From Lepturacanthus savala (Eukaryota; Chordata; Actinopteri; Scombriformes; Trichiuridae): a DNA stretch of 64,000 nucleotides. The position numbers and the translations under genes are program-made. The stretch lies in the NCBI GenBank assembly GCA_030544235.1, contig CM060477.1, positions 10,333,934 through 10,397,933 of the forward strand, given 5' to 3'. This document shows positions 1 through 12,300 of the stretch, piece after piece. Positions within the stretch are counted from its first letter, which is position 1; each line of letters starts with the position of its first letter. The notes under the pieces were generated by a model, which made no database searches, had not been told where the DNA came from, and saw only the letters and a program-made list of their open reading frames with translations.

Positions 1-106
1 ATCCTTCCTAATTTGAGTTCTTGTTTCAGGAGCGCTCAGGTTGTTCTCTGATCTTATGTTCCGCCCATCTTCAAGTGTACTCACAGCGTTTTATTCCTTT
101 TTCAAG

Positions 107-183
107 GGACATCCCCGTGGACTTCAAGTACATCGCCGAGCCCAGCATGCACTCGATGCCGGCTGTCACGCTGTCTCCCAACG
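107..183 (+). CDS. cdc40: cdc40 antepenultimate exon
   Basis: The acceptor TTTTTCAAG ends at 106 and the donor GTGAGT starts at 184. The first base completes a Trp codon begun in the upstream exon; then 25 codons from DIPV to SPN, with one base of a split Gly codon left over. Confidence 0.93.
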
Positions 184-3100
184 GTGAGTACTCGAATCAC
201 AGCAAAACACCGACAAAAACACAGTCTGTCACACAGCATAGAGGACTCTGCCAAGCATGAACCTGCAGTGGCATTTAAAGTACGTTCACATCTTTCACTA
301 AGCAGCCCCATCATGATTTTACGAAGTGATTTTTTTTTTTTGCAATCAAAATTACTTTACTCATAATCTGCGAGGGATTTTGCACCCTTTTTTTAACTTG
401 TAAATCGCATCAAAAGTCTACGACTTAATATTCTACATAGAAAATAAGCGCGTTCACGCCACTTTGCACACTCAAAAGGCCGGAACTTTGAGTGTGGATA
501 GTTGGACCCTGAGTGTGGGTCGTAATATCGTGATTTCGTCGCTGAACATACAGAACTACGTAGCAGAAGATAGTGAAAGCAACATAGCGGCAGACAGATT
601 AAGCGAAGGAAGGATGTACAGAGCTGATACCAGCGTAAATGTCCCATTGCAACACAAAAAGCAGTAAAACACAATGCTCGTTTCAATTGGCTGCCAATTT
701 AAGCCGGCGTTTGACAGGAAATGGTTGAGCGTGCAAATACGCTGCCACCAGCAGGGGGTGTAAAATAGACATGGGCGGTATTTGGGGTTTTTTGCAAGAA
801 TTCTAGGACATATTAGGAAATATGTGGTATTGCGAAAAATACATGATATATTGCTGATTACACAGGAATTCATGTGATTTGCAAAATTGCGAAAAACCGG
901 AGGGAATGAATAACTAGAAGTTCGGCATTGCTGTACTTAATAGTCAAGTAGACCAATTTTATTTTATTCAATTGCAACGATCACTATTCATACAGTGGTA
1001 GCTCCGTCCCTACCCTGGGCCCCTTCCCACACAACCCAAATGCTATGAACCCATATTTACTATGTGCAAAGTGTCAGTCTGTGGAGAAACATGTGCATAG
1101 ACAGCCATACAGGACATGACGAGACAATTTATGGGACAAGACAACAAATATTCAGCACATATCAAGCAGTAAATTATGCACAAAACATGTTAATATTGCC
1201 ATGGGAACATATGCAATTTAAATTTGCTGTGCACGCTGTGCAGATTTATTATGTAACAACACGAATAAAGTGAAAATCAGTATTAGCTGCCAGTGAATAT
1301 GGAAGGAGATCAGGGAAAAGAAATGCGATCTAGCCGTTCCTATTCATTAGGACTGTGCAGCTACTGCAACGCGGTGCTGAATGGACAAGCTGGTACGGAT
1401 GCGAAGGGGAGAGTAAACACCGAGCGTGTTCGACAGCAGCAGCGTTTACATCATCGCGTTTGAAGCATTGCATCAGAAAAGATTAACGGGAATGACAAGA
1501 TTCAAGAAAACAACCTGCACAACCTTCTCTGCTTATTTCCTTTTTTTTTTTTTTTGCCAGATTTCAAAAGTCTGCTTAAACTTCGCTTTTGACAGTAGCC
1601 GCGTATTACACTCACCTAAAATAATGAACCGCTGTTTTTCTCTTCAAACGCGAGCGCTGCCTGCGTTTGAATCAAAAATTCCCTGCTGCACCGAGCCAGC
1701 TACGTCTACCTTTAAATTCAGCTCTTCTGTCCTCATCTCTACCGTCCATACTTCTGCTCCTTTGCTTCTGGCAGCGTCTGTATTTGTCCCAACATTGTTT
1801 GTTTCTGTTTCAGCTCGTGAATAATGAATGTGTTCTCAGTGGGAGGCCGTCCAGTTTTCTCTCATGCCTAAATGACCCCCCCACCCTTGGCAACGCATCC
1901 TCTCCCTTGCTACCTATTTCCTCCTCTTGGCAGCTTAAAGAAAGAGACAAATCCCGAGTGCTGTTTTTATCCACCTCAGTGTCTTTTTTTATGCTCTCTG
2001 AGGGAAAGTGTCAGACGAGGACACGCGCACGCACTCCCAGCACTTGATCTCTTTTTCATATCGCATTAATAATTTCCATCATGTTTCTTTTCAAGAAGTG
2101 CAGTGAGTCGCGTAACGCTTTGACACTGGAGCGCCACCTCATCACCGCGTAGGGACTCGGAGACCTTGCCGTCGTCACGTGCCGAAACGCTCTGTAAAGT
2201 ACAGTAGTAAAAACCCGATCTTAAATTTTCCCCTTAAATCGCCTCGATCGTTCCGTTTTAACGGCGGAAGAATAATGGGTTCGTGCCCTTTTTGGTGCAT
2301 CTTCTTTATTATCATCACGTATCTGTTGTTAAATATCATTGACCACTCGATGCCCTGCTGGATCAAAGTTGTCAGACCGCCTGCTGTAGCGCATGCTAAG
2401 TACATCAGCATCATGATATCACATCAAATATACTGGAAGCTGCTTGTTAAACATTTGGCTGCACTGAATCAGGCTAATGAGACAAACTGAACACTGTTGT
2501 GACAACTCCGGAAAAAAACAGATACGGTTGCTTCTCCGCTAATACCGTTCCTGTCATGTACTTTGAAGATTGATACTGTGTTTTTGAATAGAATAATACT
2601 CGTCTGTTTCTAACCCTAGGTAAGTGGCTGGCATGTCAGTCCATGGACAATCAGATTCTGATCTTCGGAGCCCAAAACCGCTTCAGACTGAATAAGAAGA
2701 AGGTCTTTAAGGGCCACATGGTGGCCGGCTACGCCTGCCAAGTGGACTTCTCTCCAGACATGAGGTAAGTTCTTTGATACAACATCACATACTTTGTGGA
2801 TTGTTTTTTTTTTTATATTTCAATCAAGTCACAACGTCCTGGAAGGGTCTTGATTGTGCAAAGAGGCAAAATATTACATAACTGATTGTTATGTCATGTA
2901 GGATCGCTTAATTTCTGTAAAGAAAGAAGAAAACAAAGATGCTCGATATATTCAGGCAACTTTTTCTCGACTCTAGTTAATGAAGTGCTATGGAAAAGAA
3001 AACTAAGAGCATTAACTGGGGCACTCCAACACCCTAATAATAGCAGTAACACCCATAAGACCTGTTTTCACCCCTCTGATTAGCGTAACCCACATCCATG

Positions 3101-3440
3101 AACAGGTGCCCTAACTTCCTTTCAGTATCCATGGCAACGCTGCAACTGCTGGCTAGACAAGATGCTGAATATTCAGACTCCCACCTATACAAAAGTAACT
3201 TTTAGCAAGGCGCTAATCTGTCCCCGTTCTCTGGACCTGTTCTTTTTTTTTTTTCCCACCAGCTACGTGGTGTCGGGAGATGCAGACGGAAAGCTGAACA
3301 TCTGGGATTGGAAAACCACCAAGCTCTACCACAGGATCAAGGCGCACGACAAGGTGTGCATCAGCGCCCTGTGGCATCCGCACGAAACCTCGAAGGTCAT
3401 CACCTGCGGCTGGGACGGACAGATCAAACTCTGGGATTAG
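107..3440 (+). CDS. cdc40: cdc40 (pre-mRNA-processing factor 17), 3' part, three exons
   Basis: C-terminal 132 residues of PRP17/CDC40, a WD40 protein of the spliceosome that acts around the second catalytic step in the nucleus. Exons are 107-183, 2620-2764 and 3263-3440 (stop TAG 3438-3440); phases join cleanly, with codons split at Gly (G|GT) and Ser (AG|C). The protein contains DIPVDFKYIAEPSMHSMP, then KWLACQSMDNQILIFGAQ, and ends in ITCGWDGQIKLWD. These stretches are nearly identical to the vertebrate family as I know it. The last two WD repeats end in LNIWDW and IKLWD. The human protein is about 579 residues, so most of the gene lies left of the window. It converges with mettl24. An open frame runs left from the first exon to base 21, but those residues are unlike the family and the acceptor at 106 has a good pyrimidine tract. 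Confidence 0.96.
184..2619 (+). other. cdc40: cdc40 intron
   Basis: Intron of 2.4 kb with GTGAGT donor and CCCTAG acceptor. It is AT-rich with a T-run at 1541-1555. Around 780-900 there is an AT-rich stretch resembling degraded interspersed repeat. I see no coding exon in it. Confidence 0.85.
2620..2764 (+). CDS. cdc40: cdc40 penultimate exon
   Basis: Begins after TAACCCTAG with the GT that completes Gly, and encodes 47 codons from KWLACQ to FSPDM. It ends with AG of a Ser codon before donor GTAAGT at 2765. Confidence 0.96.
2765..3262 (+). other. cdc40: cdc40 last intron
   Basis: Intron of 498 bp, donor GTAAGT, acceptor preceded by a long T-run (3239-3254) and CCCACCAG. No other feature seen. 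Confidence 0.88.
3263..3440 (+). CDS. cdc40: cdc40 terminal coding exon
   Basis: The first base C completes Ser; then 58 codons and TAG. It carries the last WD40 repeats (LNIWDW at the start, IKLWD at the end) and a conserved WHPHETSKVITCGWDG stretch. Confidence 0.97.
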
Positions 3441-3825
3441 GAATAATCCCGGTGCGTGTAATTAGGTAGGCGGGTTCTGGGAGAACATAAATTCACTAAA
3501 GAGAGAAAGAAAGGGATCGTTCATCCCATGGATTTTTGTTAAAAACGTTGGAAGAGAGCCACAAGACTGGTATCCAGTCTGATTGTAGCAGTGTATTTTT
3601 CTATCCTGTCATGAGAGCTCAAAAAGACGTACTCCTGTAATATCTGTACAAAGGCGAACACATGCAGACTACGTTCTTTCTACTGGGAAAGGTGCATCAG
3701 AGGGGTACCTGGCCATTTTTTAAAAAACGTGTTTTGATGTTTTAATTTGTAATGATTTGTCTTTTTTTTGTTTTTAAATGTATGACCATCCCTTAGTGGA
3801 AATAAACATTCTGTAAGTTTTGGCA
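3441..3825 (+). other. cdc40: cdc40 3' UTR with polyA signal
   Basis: AT-rich stretch after the stop with AATAAA at 3801-3806. Cleavage would be expected about 15-25 bases later; the exact end is inferred. Confidence 0.7.
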
Positions 3826-4382
3826 GTAGAGAATATTCACGTTTTCTTTCCTATATACACTCTTTGCTGGATGTTAAGACTTCTTCACTTCATCACTCGT
3901 ACGTTTATTATACAATATGTAGAAATCAAAAGTTATGATGCCATGAAAATAGCGTGGCATCATGGGAGTTGTTGTCTTCAGTATTCAGATTATACACAAG
4001 ACTAATTATCCTCAAACAGAGCCAGTGATTAAAGCCAGTAATACCACTGGATAAAACCATTTCGTGAATCAAAAGTCAGTGTTTCTTCGATGCTGTTTGG
4101 CGCTGCAATCCAAGCTGATTCTAATCCAGATCCAGACATCTGATGACTAGAATCCTTCATCTGGTTAAAGATAATTAAAAAAACAACCAAGATCTAAGTA
4201 TCTATGTAATAAACGTGTATTGTAAAAATGTGGCAACAAAAATAGGAAGTACAATTTATTTAACATTTTAACACATCTTTGTTTTGTCTCTTTATTAAAA
4301 TGGTATCAAAAGACTTGGTGAGTTACATCAACTGGTAGATTTTAGTGTGTGTTATGTTCTAAAAACGTGTCTCATAACATGT

Positions 4383-4583
4383 TTAGATGTTTGTAAGTTT
4401 GTCGATGAACTTGGAGACGCCGCTCCGTCTCCAACGCTTCCACAGATGTTCGCTTTCCGTCGAACGAGCCGGGATCTTCACCTTCCTTCTCCAACGGCTC
4501 CGTTTTAATAATTCATCTACCGCCCAGGTAGTTGCGAATCGGGGCTTGTGCAGACAAGTGTACCCTCCGTGTCCTGGGCTGAG
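4383..4583 (-). other. candidate terminal exon or UTR sequence, unassigned
   Basis: GC-rich block in AT-rich surroundings. On the - strand, an acceptor-like CCTCAGCCCAG is followed by an open frame of about 66 codons that includes TTWAVDELLKRSRWRRKVKI and ends KFIDKLTNI then TAA (4383-4385). AATAAA on the same strand follows at 4291-4296 and 4255-4260. I do not recognise the protein. The + strand also reads open in the complementary frame, so the coding look may be compositional. It could equally be distal mettl24 3' UTR. Confidence 0.22.
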
Positions 4584-5027
4584 GAACTATGTCTAACACA
4601 GTATCAGACTGGCGGTTAGCCAAGCTCGGATAGTACCATGACGACAGGGTTTGGCTGTGACTCAGCGGCTGACCCGCAGCCAACGAGGAGGTAGAACACA
4701 CGGAGCCTCTGGAGGTAATTACTCTTCCCCTCAACACGGCTGAGGTCATCGCAGGCCGGGAGAGGGAAGAGCTGGAGGAAGTCGGAGCAGAGGGTTTTTT
4801 TTTTTTTAGCTTCACTTAAACGTCAGGCCAGATAAGAACAAGCTGAAGAACGGATGCACTCTAGCATGTCCAAAACCTAAAGCTCCGGGTTCCACTCATG
4901 TACATGTTTGGGTCAGTGACAAATAACGTTTGGCAAGATGAGAGAGTAAATCCTGATTTTGTGTTTTTTTTTTTTACATAAAATGTCAAGTGTAACTAAA
5001 AAAGAAAAATAAATTTAAACGTGCGCT

Positions 5028-5945
5028 AACTGTTCAAAAGTTTAGGGTCACCCAAATAATTTAGTGTTTTCCATGAAGAGTCACACTTTTATTTACCACA
5101 ATGAGTTGTAAAATGAATAGAAAATATACTCACTGACATTGAAAAGGTTAGAAATAATGATTTGTATTTAAACAGGTTTTTCCTTCAAACTTTGCTTTTC
5201 GTCCGTTTTCGCGAACCAGCTAAAATGTTTACAGCTGCGCTAACATGATTGCACAAAGGTTTTCTAATCATGATAGACCACCAAACCTCACACTGCGTCA
5301 ACTTTTATTCCGTTTTTCACCAAACCACAAATTTAAAGGTCCAACATTGCTTCCAATGATTTTAAAACCGAGATAAATTTGTTATTTTAGCATTTTTATT
5401 TAATCTAGAAAAGGTTCATGGCTGCCTCTCAATGTCCCCTATAGCTGTCATTAATTTGCTTTTTATTTAGCCTCAAGTCTCATTTTCACAATGTGTGTGT
5501 GTTTTTTTTAAATATCTTAGTAATTTCTTAAATATCTTTATCCGTTTGAAGGATTTTAGTTATGGTTAGTTAACATCCGCTAACGTATAGTAGCACCGAG
5601 CAGCATTGAAGAACCACTGATTTTAAACAGGAAACTGCTTCATGCAGTGTTTTTTAGGGCCCGCGTGGCGACTGCACCATTAACCTTCTGACGCAATGAG
5701 CAAACACATTGTACCATTAGAACACTGGACTGATAGTTGCTGGAAATGGCCCTCTATGTCCCCCTATGTAGATATTGCACCAAAACCAGACATTTGCAGC
5801 TAGAATAGTCATTTTCCACATTAGCAACGTATAGATTGTATTTCTGATTAGTTTGGTTATCTTCATTGGAAAAAAAAGAAACTGGTTTTCTTTTAAAAAA
5901 ATCAGGAAATTTCGAAGTGACCCCAAACTTTTGAACGGTAGTGTA
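5028..5945. mobile_element. non-autonomous TIR transposon, copy 1, with nested insert
   Basis: The left end has TTCAAAAGTTTAGGGTCAC and the right end has its inverted counterpart GTGACCCCAAACTTTTGAAC followed by GGTAGTGTA. This repeat is common in teleost genomes and carries no transposase. Two further copies in this window (11105-11393 and 58349-59119) share the internal text around 'aatgagcaaacacattg' and 'ggagatattgcacca'. Compared with those, about 405 bp (5272-5676) is foreign and splits the element between 'ttctaatcat' and 'ccattaaccttctg'. Confidence 0.8.
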
Positions 5946-6066
5946 AAACCCGCCTAGAATATAAAACCTGCTGGTAGCCTATGTTTTTAGATTTTTTCAC
6001 GTTTTTGTCACTGACCCGTTTCCGCTCAGAGGCTGCTGTTGCTATTTTATAACTGCGAGGCGTCCC

Positions 6067-6384
6067 TCAGGGCTTCCACCGCGTGTTCACCCAGCTCAGG
6101 GTGTAAGCGCTGCTGGCGTTGAGGACGTTCTTATGCAGGAAGAGGCGCGGTTTGGACGGGTCGCTGTGGACGTGGAACAGGCGGAAGTGGGCCCGTTCCA
6201 GCTCCCTGAGCAGGCTGAACCAGTAGCGCACCACGGAAGGGTCGTCGCCGCCCACCTCGAAACCCGCCCAGTGGAGGTGAAGCTCCAGGAGCAGCTGACC
6301 CACTGAGTCCAGGACCCCTTCCAGGACCAAATTCTCCAGAATCTTCCACTCGGCGCTCTCCATATCCGCCTTCAGTACGTCCAC
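6067..6384 (-). CDS. mettl24: mettl24 exon 5 (last)
   Basis: Acceptor GTCACAG, then GTG GAC GTA CTG; phase 0 join from exon 4. It encodes 105 residues including VDVLKADMESAEW and the end SYTLSWVNTRWKP-like block (here AYTLSWVNTRWKP), then TGA (complement of 6067-6069). GC-rich, unlike the flanks. Confidence 0.96.
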   Translation of the reverse strand: MDVLKADMESAEWKILENLVLEGVLDSVGQLLLELHLHWAGFEVGGDDPSVVRYWFSLLRELERAHFRLFHVHSDPSKPRLFLHKNVLNASSAYTLSWVNTRWKP

Positions 6385-9300
6385 CTGTGACAGAGGAAAG
6401 AAAAAAAACGCTTCAGGTATGTTTTTTGTCGGGTAATAAACGAGTTCTATTATCGCAGTGGAAAGACCCTAAACTGTTATTGAACGCAAAAGCTATTAAA
6501 AGATGAAAAGGAGTAATTGAAGCTTGGCCTTTGTTTTTCGCTTGAGTGATGTTGATGGATTGAACGAGAGCGCGGCCTAATGAGGTATGCTGGATTCAGA
6601 GCAGAGAGAAAATGCCTCATAAGATGAATTATAATGGCACCCTTAGGTCATCTTCAGGTAAGAAGACTCGCGCAGAATGCGATGTATATTCGGAGGACCA
6701 TGGATTTCCCAAGTAAGGAAAGATGTCACTGTCTAACCTTTATGGATTTAAAGTCTCACTGGTGACGATGCTTTTAATCTTCCCAGGTCAACAACGTCTG
6801 TTATAATCACTCCATTTGTTAGGCAAGTTCATTTATATAGCACATTTCAACAAGGCAACTCAAAATACAATTTAAAAGCAATTGATTGAAAGGGAAAAAT
6901 TAAAAATGAAAATAAGATTAGATTAAAAAAGAAAATAAGAACAAAGTTACAGTGAAGTGAGAAATGCAGCAGACCTGCAGTTCTCTGGGAGTTTGTTCCA
7001 CATATGTGAAGCATAGAAACTGAACGCTGCTTCTCCGTGTTTAGTTCTGACTCTGAGAAACAGCAGAGCAGACCTGTCCCAGACCATCTAAGAGGTCTAG
7101 ATGGTTCATAAGGGATCAGCAGATCAGAGATATACTTAGGCCCTGGACCATTCATATCATTGGCAGACACGAAGCCCCAAGGACGTCAGAACTGGAGTGA
7201 TATGATCTAGTTTTTAGTCTTAATGAGGACTGTGAGAACTCAAGTCTTATCACTACATTGTAGTGATAAGACTTGAGGAGTGATTTAGATCAGAGGACTG
7301 ATCAGGGAGAGGCTCGGGGTGTCGTGGCGTCAACGATTACAACATCAACGAGATACAAGCTAAAGGAATTTTCACAGTTCTCCGTGTTTTTTGAACCGTG
7401 GGAAATGTACGGTTGTGTTTGAAATAATAGCGGCGCGTTTAAAAAACACGAGTAAAGCCAAAATCCTTATAATAATTTATATTCCAATGCATTGCGAACA
7501 CAGCGTTTCGCATCCTAAATCAACTCCATGCAACACACACGTGAAGCAGGTTTCAGAAACCGTAGTCATGACAAGTAAATATCACTTAGAGATGCACTGG
7601 AATGCTAAATCCTGAAGATTTTTCAGTTTACACAGCAAATAATATTTATAGAAAAATGCAGACACTGCTATTTTATTGAAACCTAATCTCGTCTTCATTT
7701 TCTGTGAAGTAATTAAAAAATAGACACATTTTTCTGCGCATTTTAATTTGGATCTGATTCAGGTTATAAAATACAGTGTTCCCAATGCACCGAAATAAAA
7801 ATGATGTGTTTTTAAAACACAACTGTACAACTAAACATCATCCTCAGACATTAAAAAGTGACCCATCAAATTCCTGTCCCGATCGGTCCCTTTGGAGACG
7901 CTACAGAATTCCCCAGCCTTATTAATATAACCGAACAAGTCTCAAACGCTATAAAAGTCCAAATGTCCTCTTGTGTCCAAACTCCCATCCCACTGAGATA
8001 TGTTCCTTCATTTCTAAAGAAACCCTGTAATGGAAAATGCGTCTGCATCCGCGAGAGGTGATGTTTTCACTTGGTTTAAAAGCGGCGTGTGCGTAGATCG
8101 GGCCGCTTGAATGCCTTTTTCAGGGTTAGATGCTATTTGGAGGTTTTCTTTGGGATAAGCAGCTCTTACGGATCCGTTTTATATGTGAGATGTAAGCTCG
8201 GCGCCTCAGTGGATACAACGCTGTCAATATCAACTCTGTCTCCGCAGGAGAAGTCGAAAAAGCCCTGGCAAATATTGATGTCTGAGTCATGAACAAATCG
8301 CTCAAAAAAATCATTCATCATCATCATAAATAATATCTGTAAAGAGGCGGTTTTCAGTTTTGATTGACAGTTTTGACGACGCTCGTCCGAATCTGTGTAA
8401 CAGGTTCTGTTATTTGGTCCTGAATGTGTTCATTCATGGTGGGAAAATGAACAACTTTTTCATTTTGTTCCAAACTATTGGTTTTGTCAGAATAATTGTA
8501 TTTTTTTCCTTCCTCCCCTTGTAAACAAGAGCGCTGAACATCGCAGCATATCTGACCTTGATCGTTATTATGCAACTCGCGCGCTTTAATTGGCGAGCCC
8601 GCCGCTAGAGAGAAGATCACAATTAACGATATTTAATTACACATCCGAGCGGTTTAGTGATTCCGTGCTGCTGGATCTGTCTTGATATTCACCTGTGTAT
8701 TCTGTTTTGTGGCTCTAGGGAAGGCTTTTTTTTTTTTTTTCAGACAGAAATATCTCAACAGCTATCGGAGGGATCGCCGTTTGGTTTTGACCCCTCGCAA
8801 TGCGACGGTACCCAATTTAATTCAGGAATGACAGTGCCACTGGGCAGAGCTGATACTGTTGTTGTCCTGCACTGTCCAATTACCAATATGATGAATGGGC
8901 CAATATGAGGTTTCCTCCTATGAGCTATGACTAGCCGCTACTGACATTTGTCTCTATGGTGACCGTGTCTTCCGTCTCAGCTGGTCACCGGAGCTCCGAG
9001 TGACTCATCTGCGTCGTTTTTAACCAACACGGCTGCAAGAATGAATATTTTAACCCTTGTTTTTCTTGGCTGCAGCTTTTCTCGATGCAGCTGAGGCTTT
9101 GAGGAGAAAAACGTGCTGCTGCTGCTGCTGCTTGGTTCTCCAGCACACTGTGTACTCACATTAAAACCTCATTACAAGGATGTGTGTGGCTCTGCATTTA
9201 AAACAGGTGGATAATGTCATCTATGAAACAGTACGGCGTAACAAAGCCATGGATGTCCACACGCTGATGTTTCTGGTAATTTCTTGTCAAACTCTGACAC

Positions 9301-12300
9301 GTCACATCTTTCCAAATGCCTCGTATGAGTATGCTTCTTTTTTGTTTAGAGCAAAGGAAGGAAAACATCCTCGCACAATAGTCTGCTCCAGGGGATTTTT
9401 AAAATTAACATTGATTTAACTGCTCAACTAAAGAGAGTCCGGCTCGGACTAAAGACTTTGAGTGGACAGACCTCCGCCAAGCATATTGTGACTCCCACCC
9501 AACATTGTTTTCCGATACTATGCAGGTGTAAGATATCACCACCCAAAAGATAATGCCTGTTTGAAGGTTCATTTACTGCCCAAAAAAATTCAAAGTGATC
9601 CAGCAACCAGGATTTCTTCCGGATCATTACCAAAATTTAATCATCTGTTCATGGTACTATTCTCAACATTCGCTGAAATTTTGATGAAAATCCGACCCAA
9701 ACGTCTTGAGATATTTTGCTAACAACAGACAGACAAACGCCAGCTAAAACATTACCTCCTTGATGGAAGTAGTAATGTTTGGCTAACTTGTCTGGAGTAA
9801 ATCGTAAAAAGGAAACAACAATAGCCCACACACGTCCAAGTCTTGAAGTCCAGGTAATGTTGAAAAAAACAAAAATCTTAATTCCACAAGTGTCACTTTA
9901 GTAATGCGCAAAATAGTCCTTCCAAAACAATACCACCGCTAGCATTAAACGTCAATTAAATCGCCTGTTCTAGAAAAGATTAACAAATAGATATCTTCGA
10001 TTAATCTTACTCATAAATAAATCAGTATTAGACCAATATATAAGCTTCAGTTCCAAAAAATATATTTAGAATAACATCAAGAGAAAAGAGAAAACCAGCA
10101 AGCTCATTCTTGCCTTTCAGCGGTGATTTGATTATCTCCCTAAGAGGCTTGGCTCCTCTGACCTTGAAAAAAAATCATTCAGCCTGTTCCTAAACAAAGA
10201 TGTTCCGTGGATCCATAACTGTTTATTAGTATGCATGCTGACAGTGGGTTTGGTGTGTATATGATTAATCATGTATGCAGATCCTTATCTGAAGAGGTGG
10301 CTCACAGTCCCTCGGGGGGGCTCTGAAGAGGTAACATCCTGCATTGTAATATTTAAAGGTGGAAAACAAAGGCGTATACGGGAGCGCATGCACCTGGAGC
10401 ATGAGGCAGAAAACAGAGGAATGAATGTTGATGAGCTGCATTATGATGGGATGTGCATGGGGAGGGCCTGTTTGTGTGTTGCAGCATATGAGTGACTCTT
10501 TTAGCTGACAGGAGAACAAAAAAATGATAATTTTTGCGCCCGCCGTTGCTGACTCTTACCCGTCTGTGTCCGAAGTCGTTGAGGATGGTGGCCAGTTTCT
10601 TGGTGTTGGCGTACTGGCGCTGGGCCGCGACGGCGGGGTTGGGATCCCTCCAGTCTACGGAGAGCCGATGGAGCCACATGTCGGCGTGCTGCAGGTGGGG
10701 CTCCTTCAGACTGGGGTCGAAGCAGTGGACCTCACACCCTGACGTGGCGAGGGAACGCTCCAGGGACCTGTCGCCGACACCCAGCCTGGAGCCCGCACAG
10801 GACAAGACAATGAAAAAAAAAAAGTTGAGTATAATGTCTGGGCTTAATACTAGTCAAAAAGGATCACATAGAAAACTGTCTAAAATACAGATAGCTGTAT
10901 TTTTTTTATCACCTGTAAATAAAAGAATTACCAGGTTTCAGACTGTAAGCAAACTGACAGAAAACCCTGAACTGCACTATTGATGTTGCAACAAAATTTC
11001 AATCTATCCCAAAGAAGCTGTGATATTTCTATAGAACCATAATAGTGGAAAAAGGGGCCTTTTCTCTCTTTATCCCACCTCTTCCTTCTCTAGTTCAGCA
11101 ATTTTCTTGTTTCTTTAACCAGCTAAACTGTTTTCAGCTGTGTTAACATGGTTACACAAGGGTTTTCTAATCATCCATTTGCCTTCTGACACAATGAGCA
11201 AACACATTGTTCCATTAGAACACTGGACTGATAGTTGCTGGAAATGGGCCTCTATACACCTATGGAGATATTGCACCAAAAAACAGACATTTGCAGCTAG
11301 AATAGTCATTTAGCAATTAGCAATTAGCACATTAGCAATTTATAAGAGAGTATTTTCTTTCTATGTGACCCCAAACTTTTGAATGGTAGTGTAACCTATA
11401 CAGAAACTAAAATGCTGCATTTGTATAGTGGCCTTCCAGTCTTTTCAACCAACTAAAGCGTTTTTTTTTATTACGATTGGAACAATCATCCGGAGCAATC
11501 TGGGGTTAAGTATCTTGCCAAACCGCTGATCCTCCAACCTTTGGACGACGGCAGCTCTATCTCTGAGCCGCAGCCGCCCTTATATCGTTTTAAGACGTTT
11601 AAATCATTTCTGTGGCGGTGAACGCCACTTCCCTCCACGTTCCCGCGTGTCTTGTTTGTGCTGCGGCTGCATTCTGTTAATTGCGGCGGAGGGATTAACG
11701 TTTTACAGTTGCGCGTCTTGTGCTGACGAGCCGTCGGGCCTGAAAATGAGATACGGGCGTATGGGAGAGATTGAGGTGGAACTACTACGTCTCATTTTAC
11801 TGCACTAAATATTTCATCGAGGATTCGCCGGTCGCCGGCGCGATGCTCTGGCCACTACTCACTACAGTGACACTTCAGATGACAGCGATCAGGGATTACT
11901 CATGGGGCGGCTGCGGCGGCCGTGGGGGAGTCAGAGTGTATCAGGAGCTTCTTCTGGATGACAATTCTGATAAAGAGGGTCTCTACCGGCTGTAATCGCC
12001 TCTCTCCTGAGAGAGCAGGGCGCAAAGATGGAAACCCTCCGAATTAAAGGCTGTCTGCTTCAAACACGTGGGTCGCGAGGGTTACGGAGAGATCCCTGTT
12101 GGCGAGAACGCCGCGGCAACCAGATGTGAAGATGAGTGTAATGGTCACAAACACCCGGTGCATCGTAAATCTGATAATCAGAGCTTTGAATCCACCTATC
12201 CCTCTCACGCGAGTATTATGTCAACAGCTTGACTGGATGTTTTGAGCCTATTGGGTCGAGGCTAGTTAACAAACGCTGGGTGGGCTTGGAAGCTTCGAGC

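Larger units (their letters stand above)
3826..6066. other. convergent intergenic region / mettl24 3' UTR side
   Basis: Lies between the cdc40 polyA site and the mettl24 stop codon. It holds a GC-rich island (about 4383-4815, listed separately) and a TIR element with a nested insertion (5028-5945). No minus-strand AATAAA lies close to the mettl24 stop; the clear ones are far off at 4291-4296 and 4255-4260. The mettl24 3' UTR may therefore run through the transposon. Confidence 0.6.
6385..10559 (-). other. mettl24: mettl24 intron 4
   Basis: Intron of 4.2 kb. It contains two degraded interspersed repeats (6823-7238 and 9432-9790) and a perfect 39-bp palindrome at 7239-7277. The remainder is AT-rich with no exon I can support. 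Confidence 0.85.

Noticed and set aside
21..106. Leftward extension of the first cdc40 exon
   Set aside because: The frame is open, but the residues before DIPVDFK are unlike CDC40, and TTTTTCAAG at 98-106 is a good acceptor that restores the expected Trp codon.
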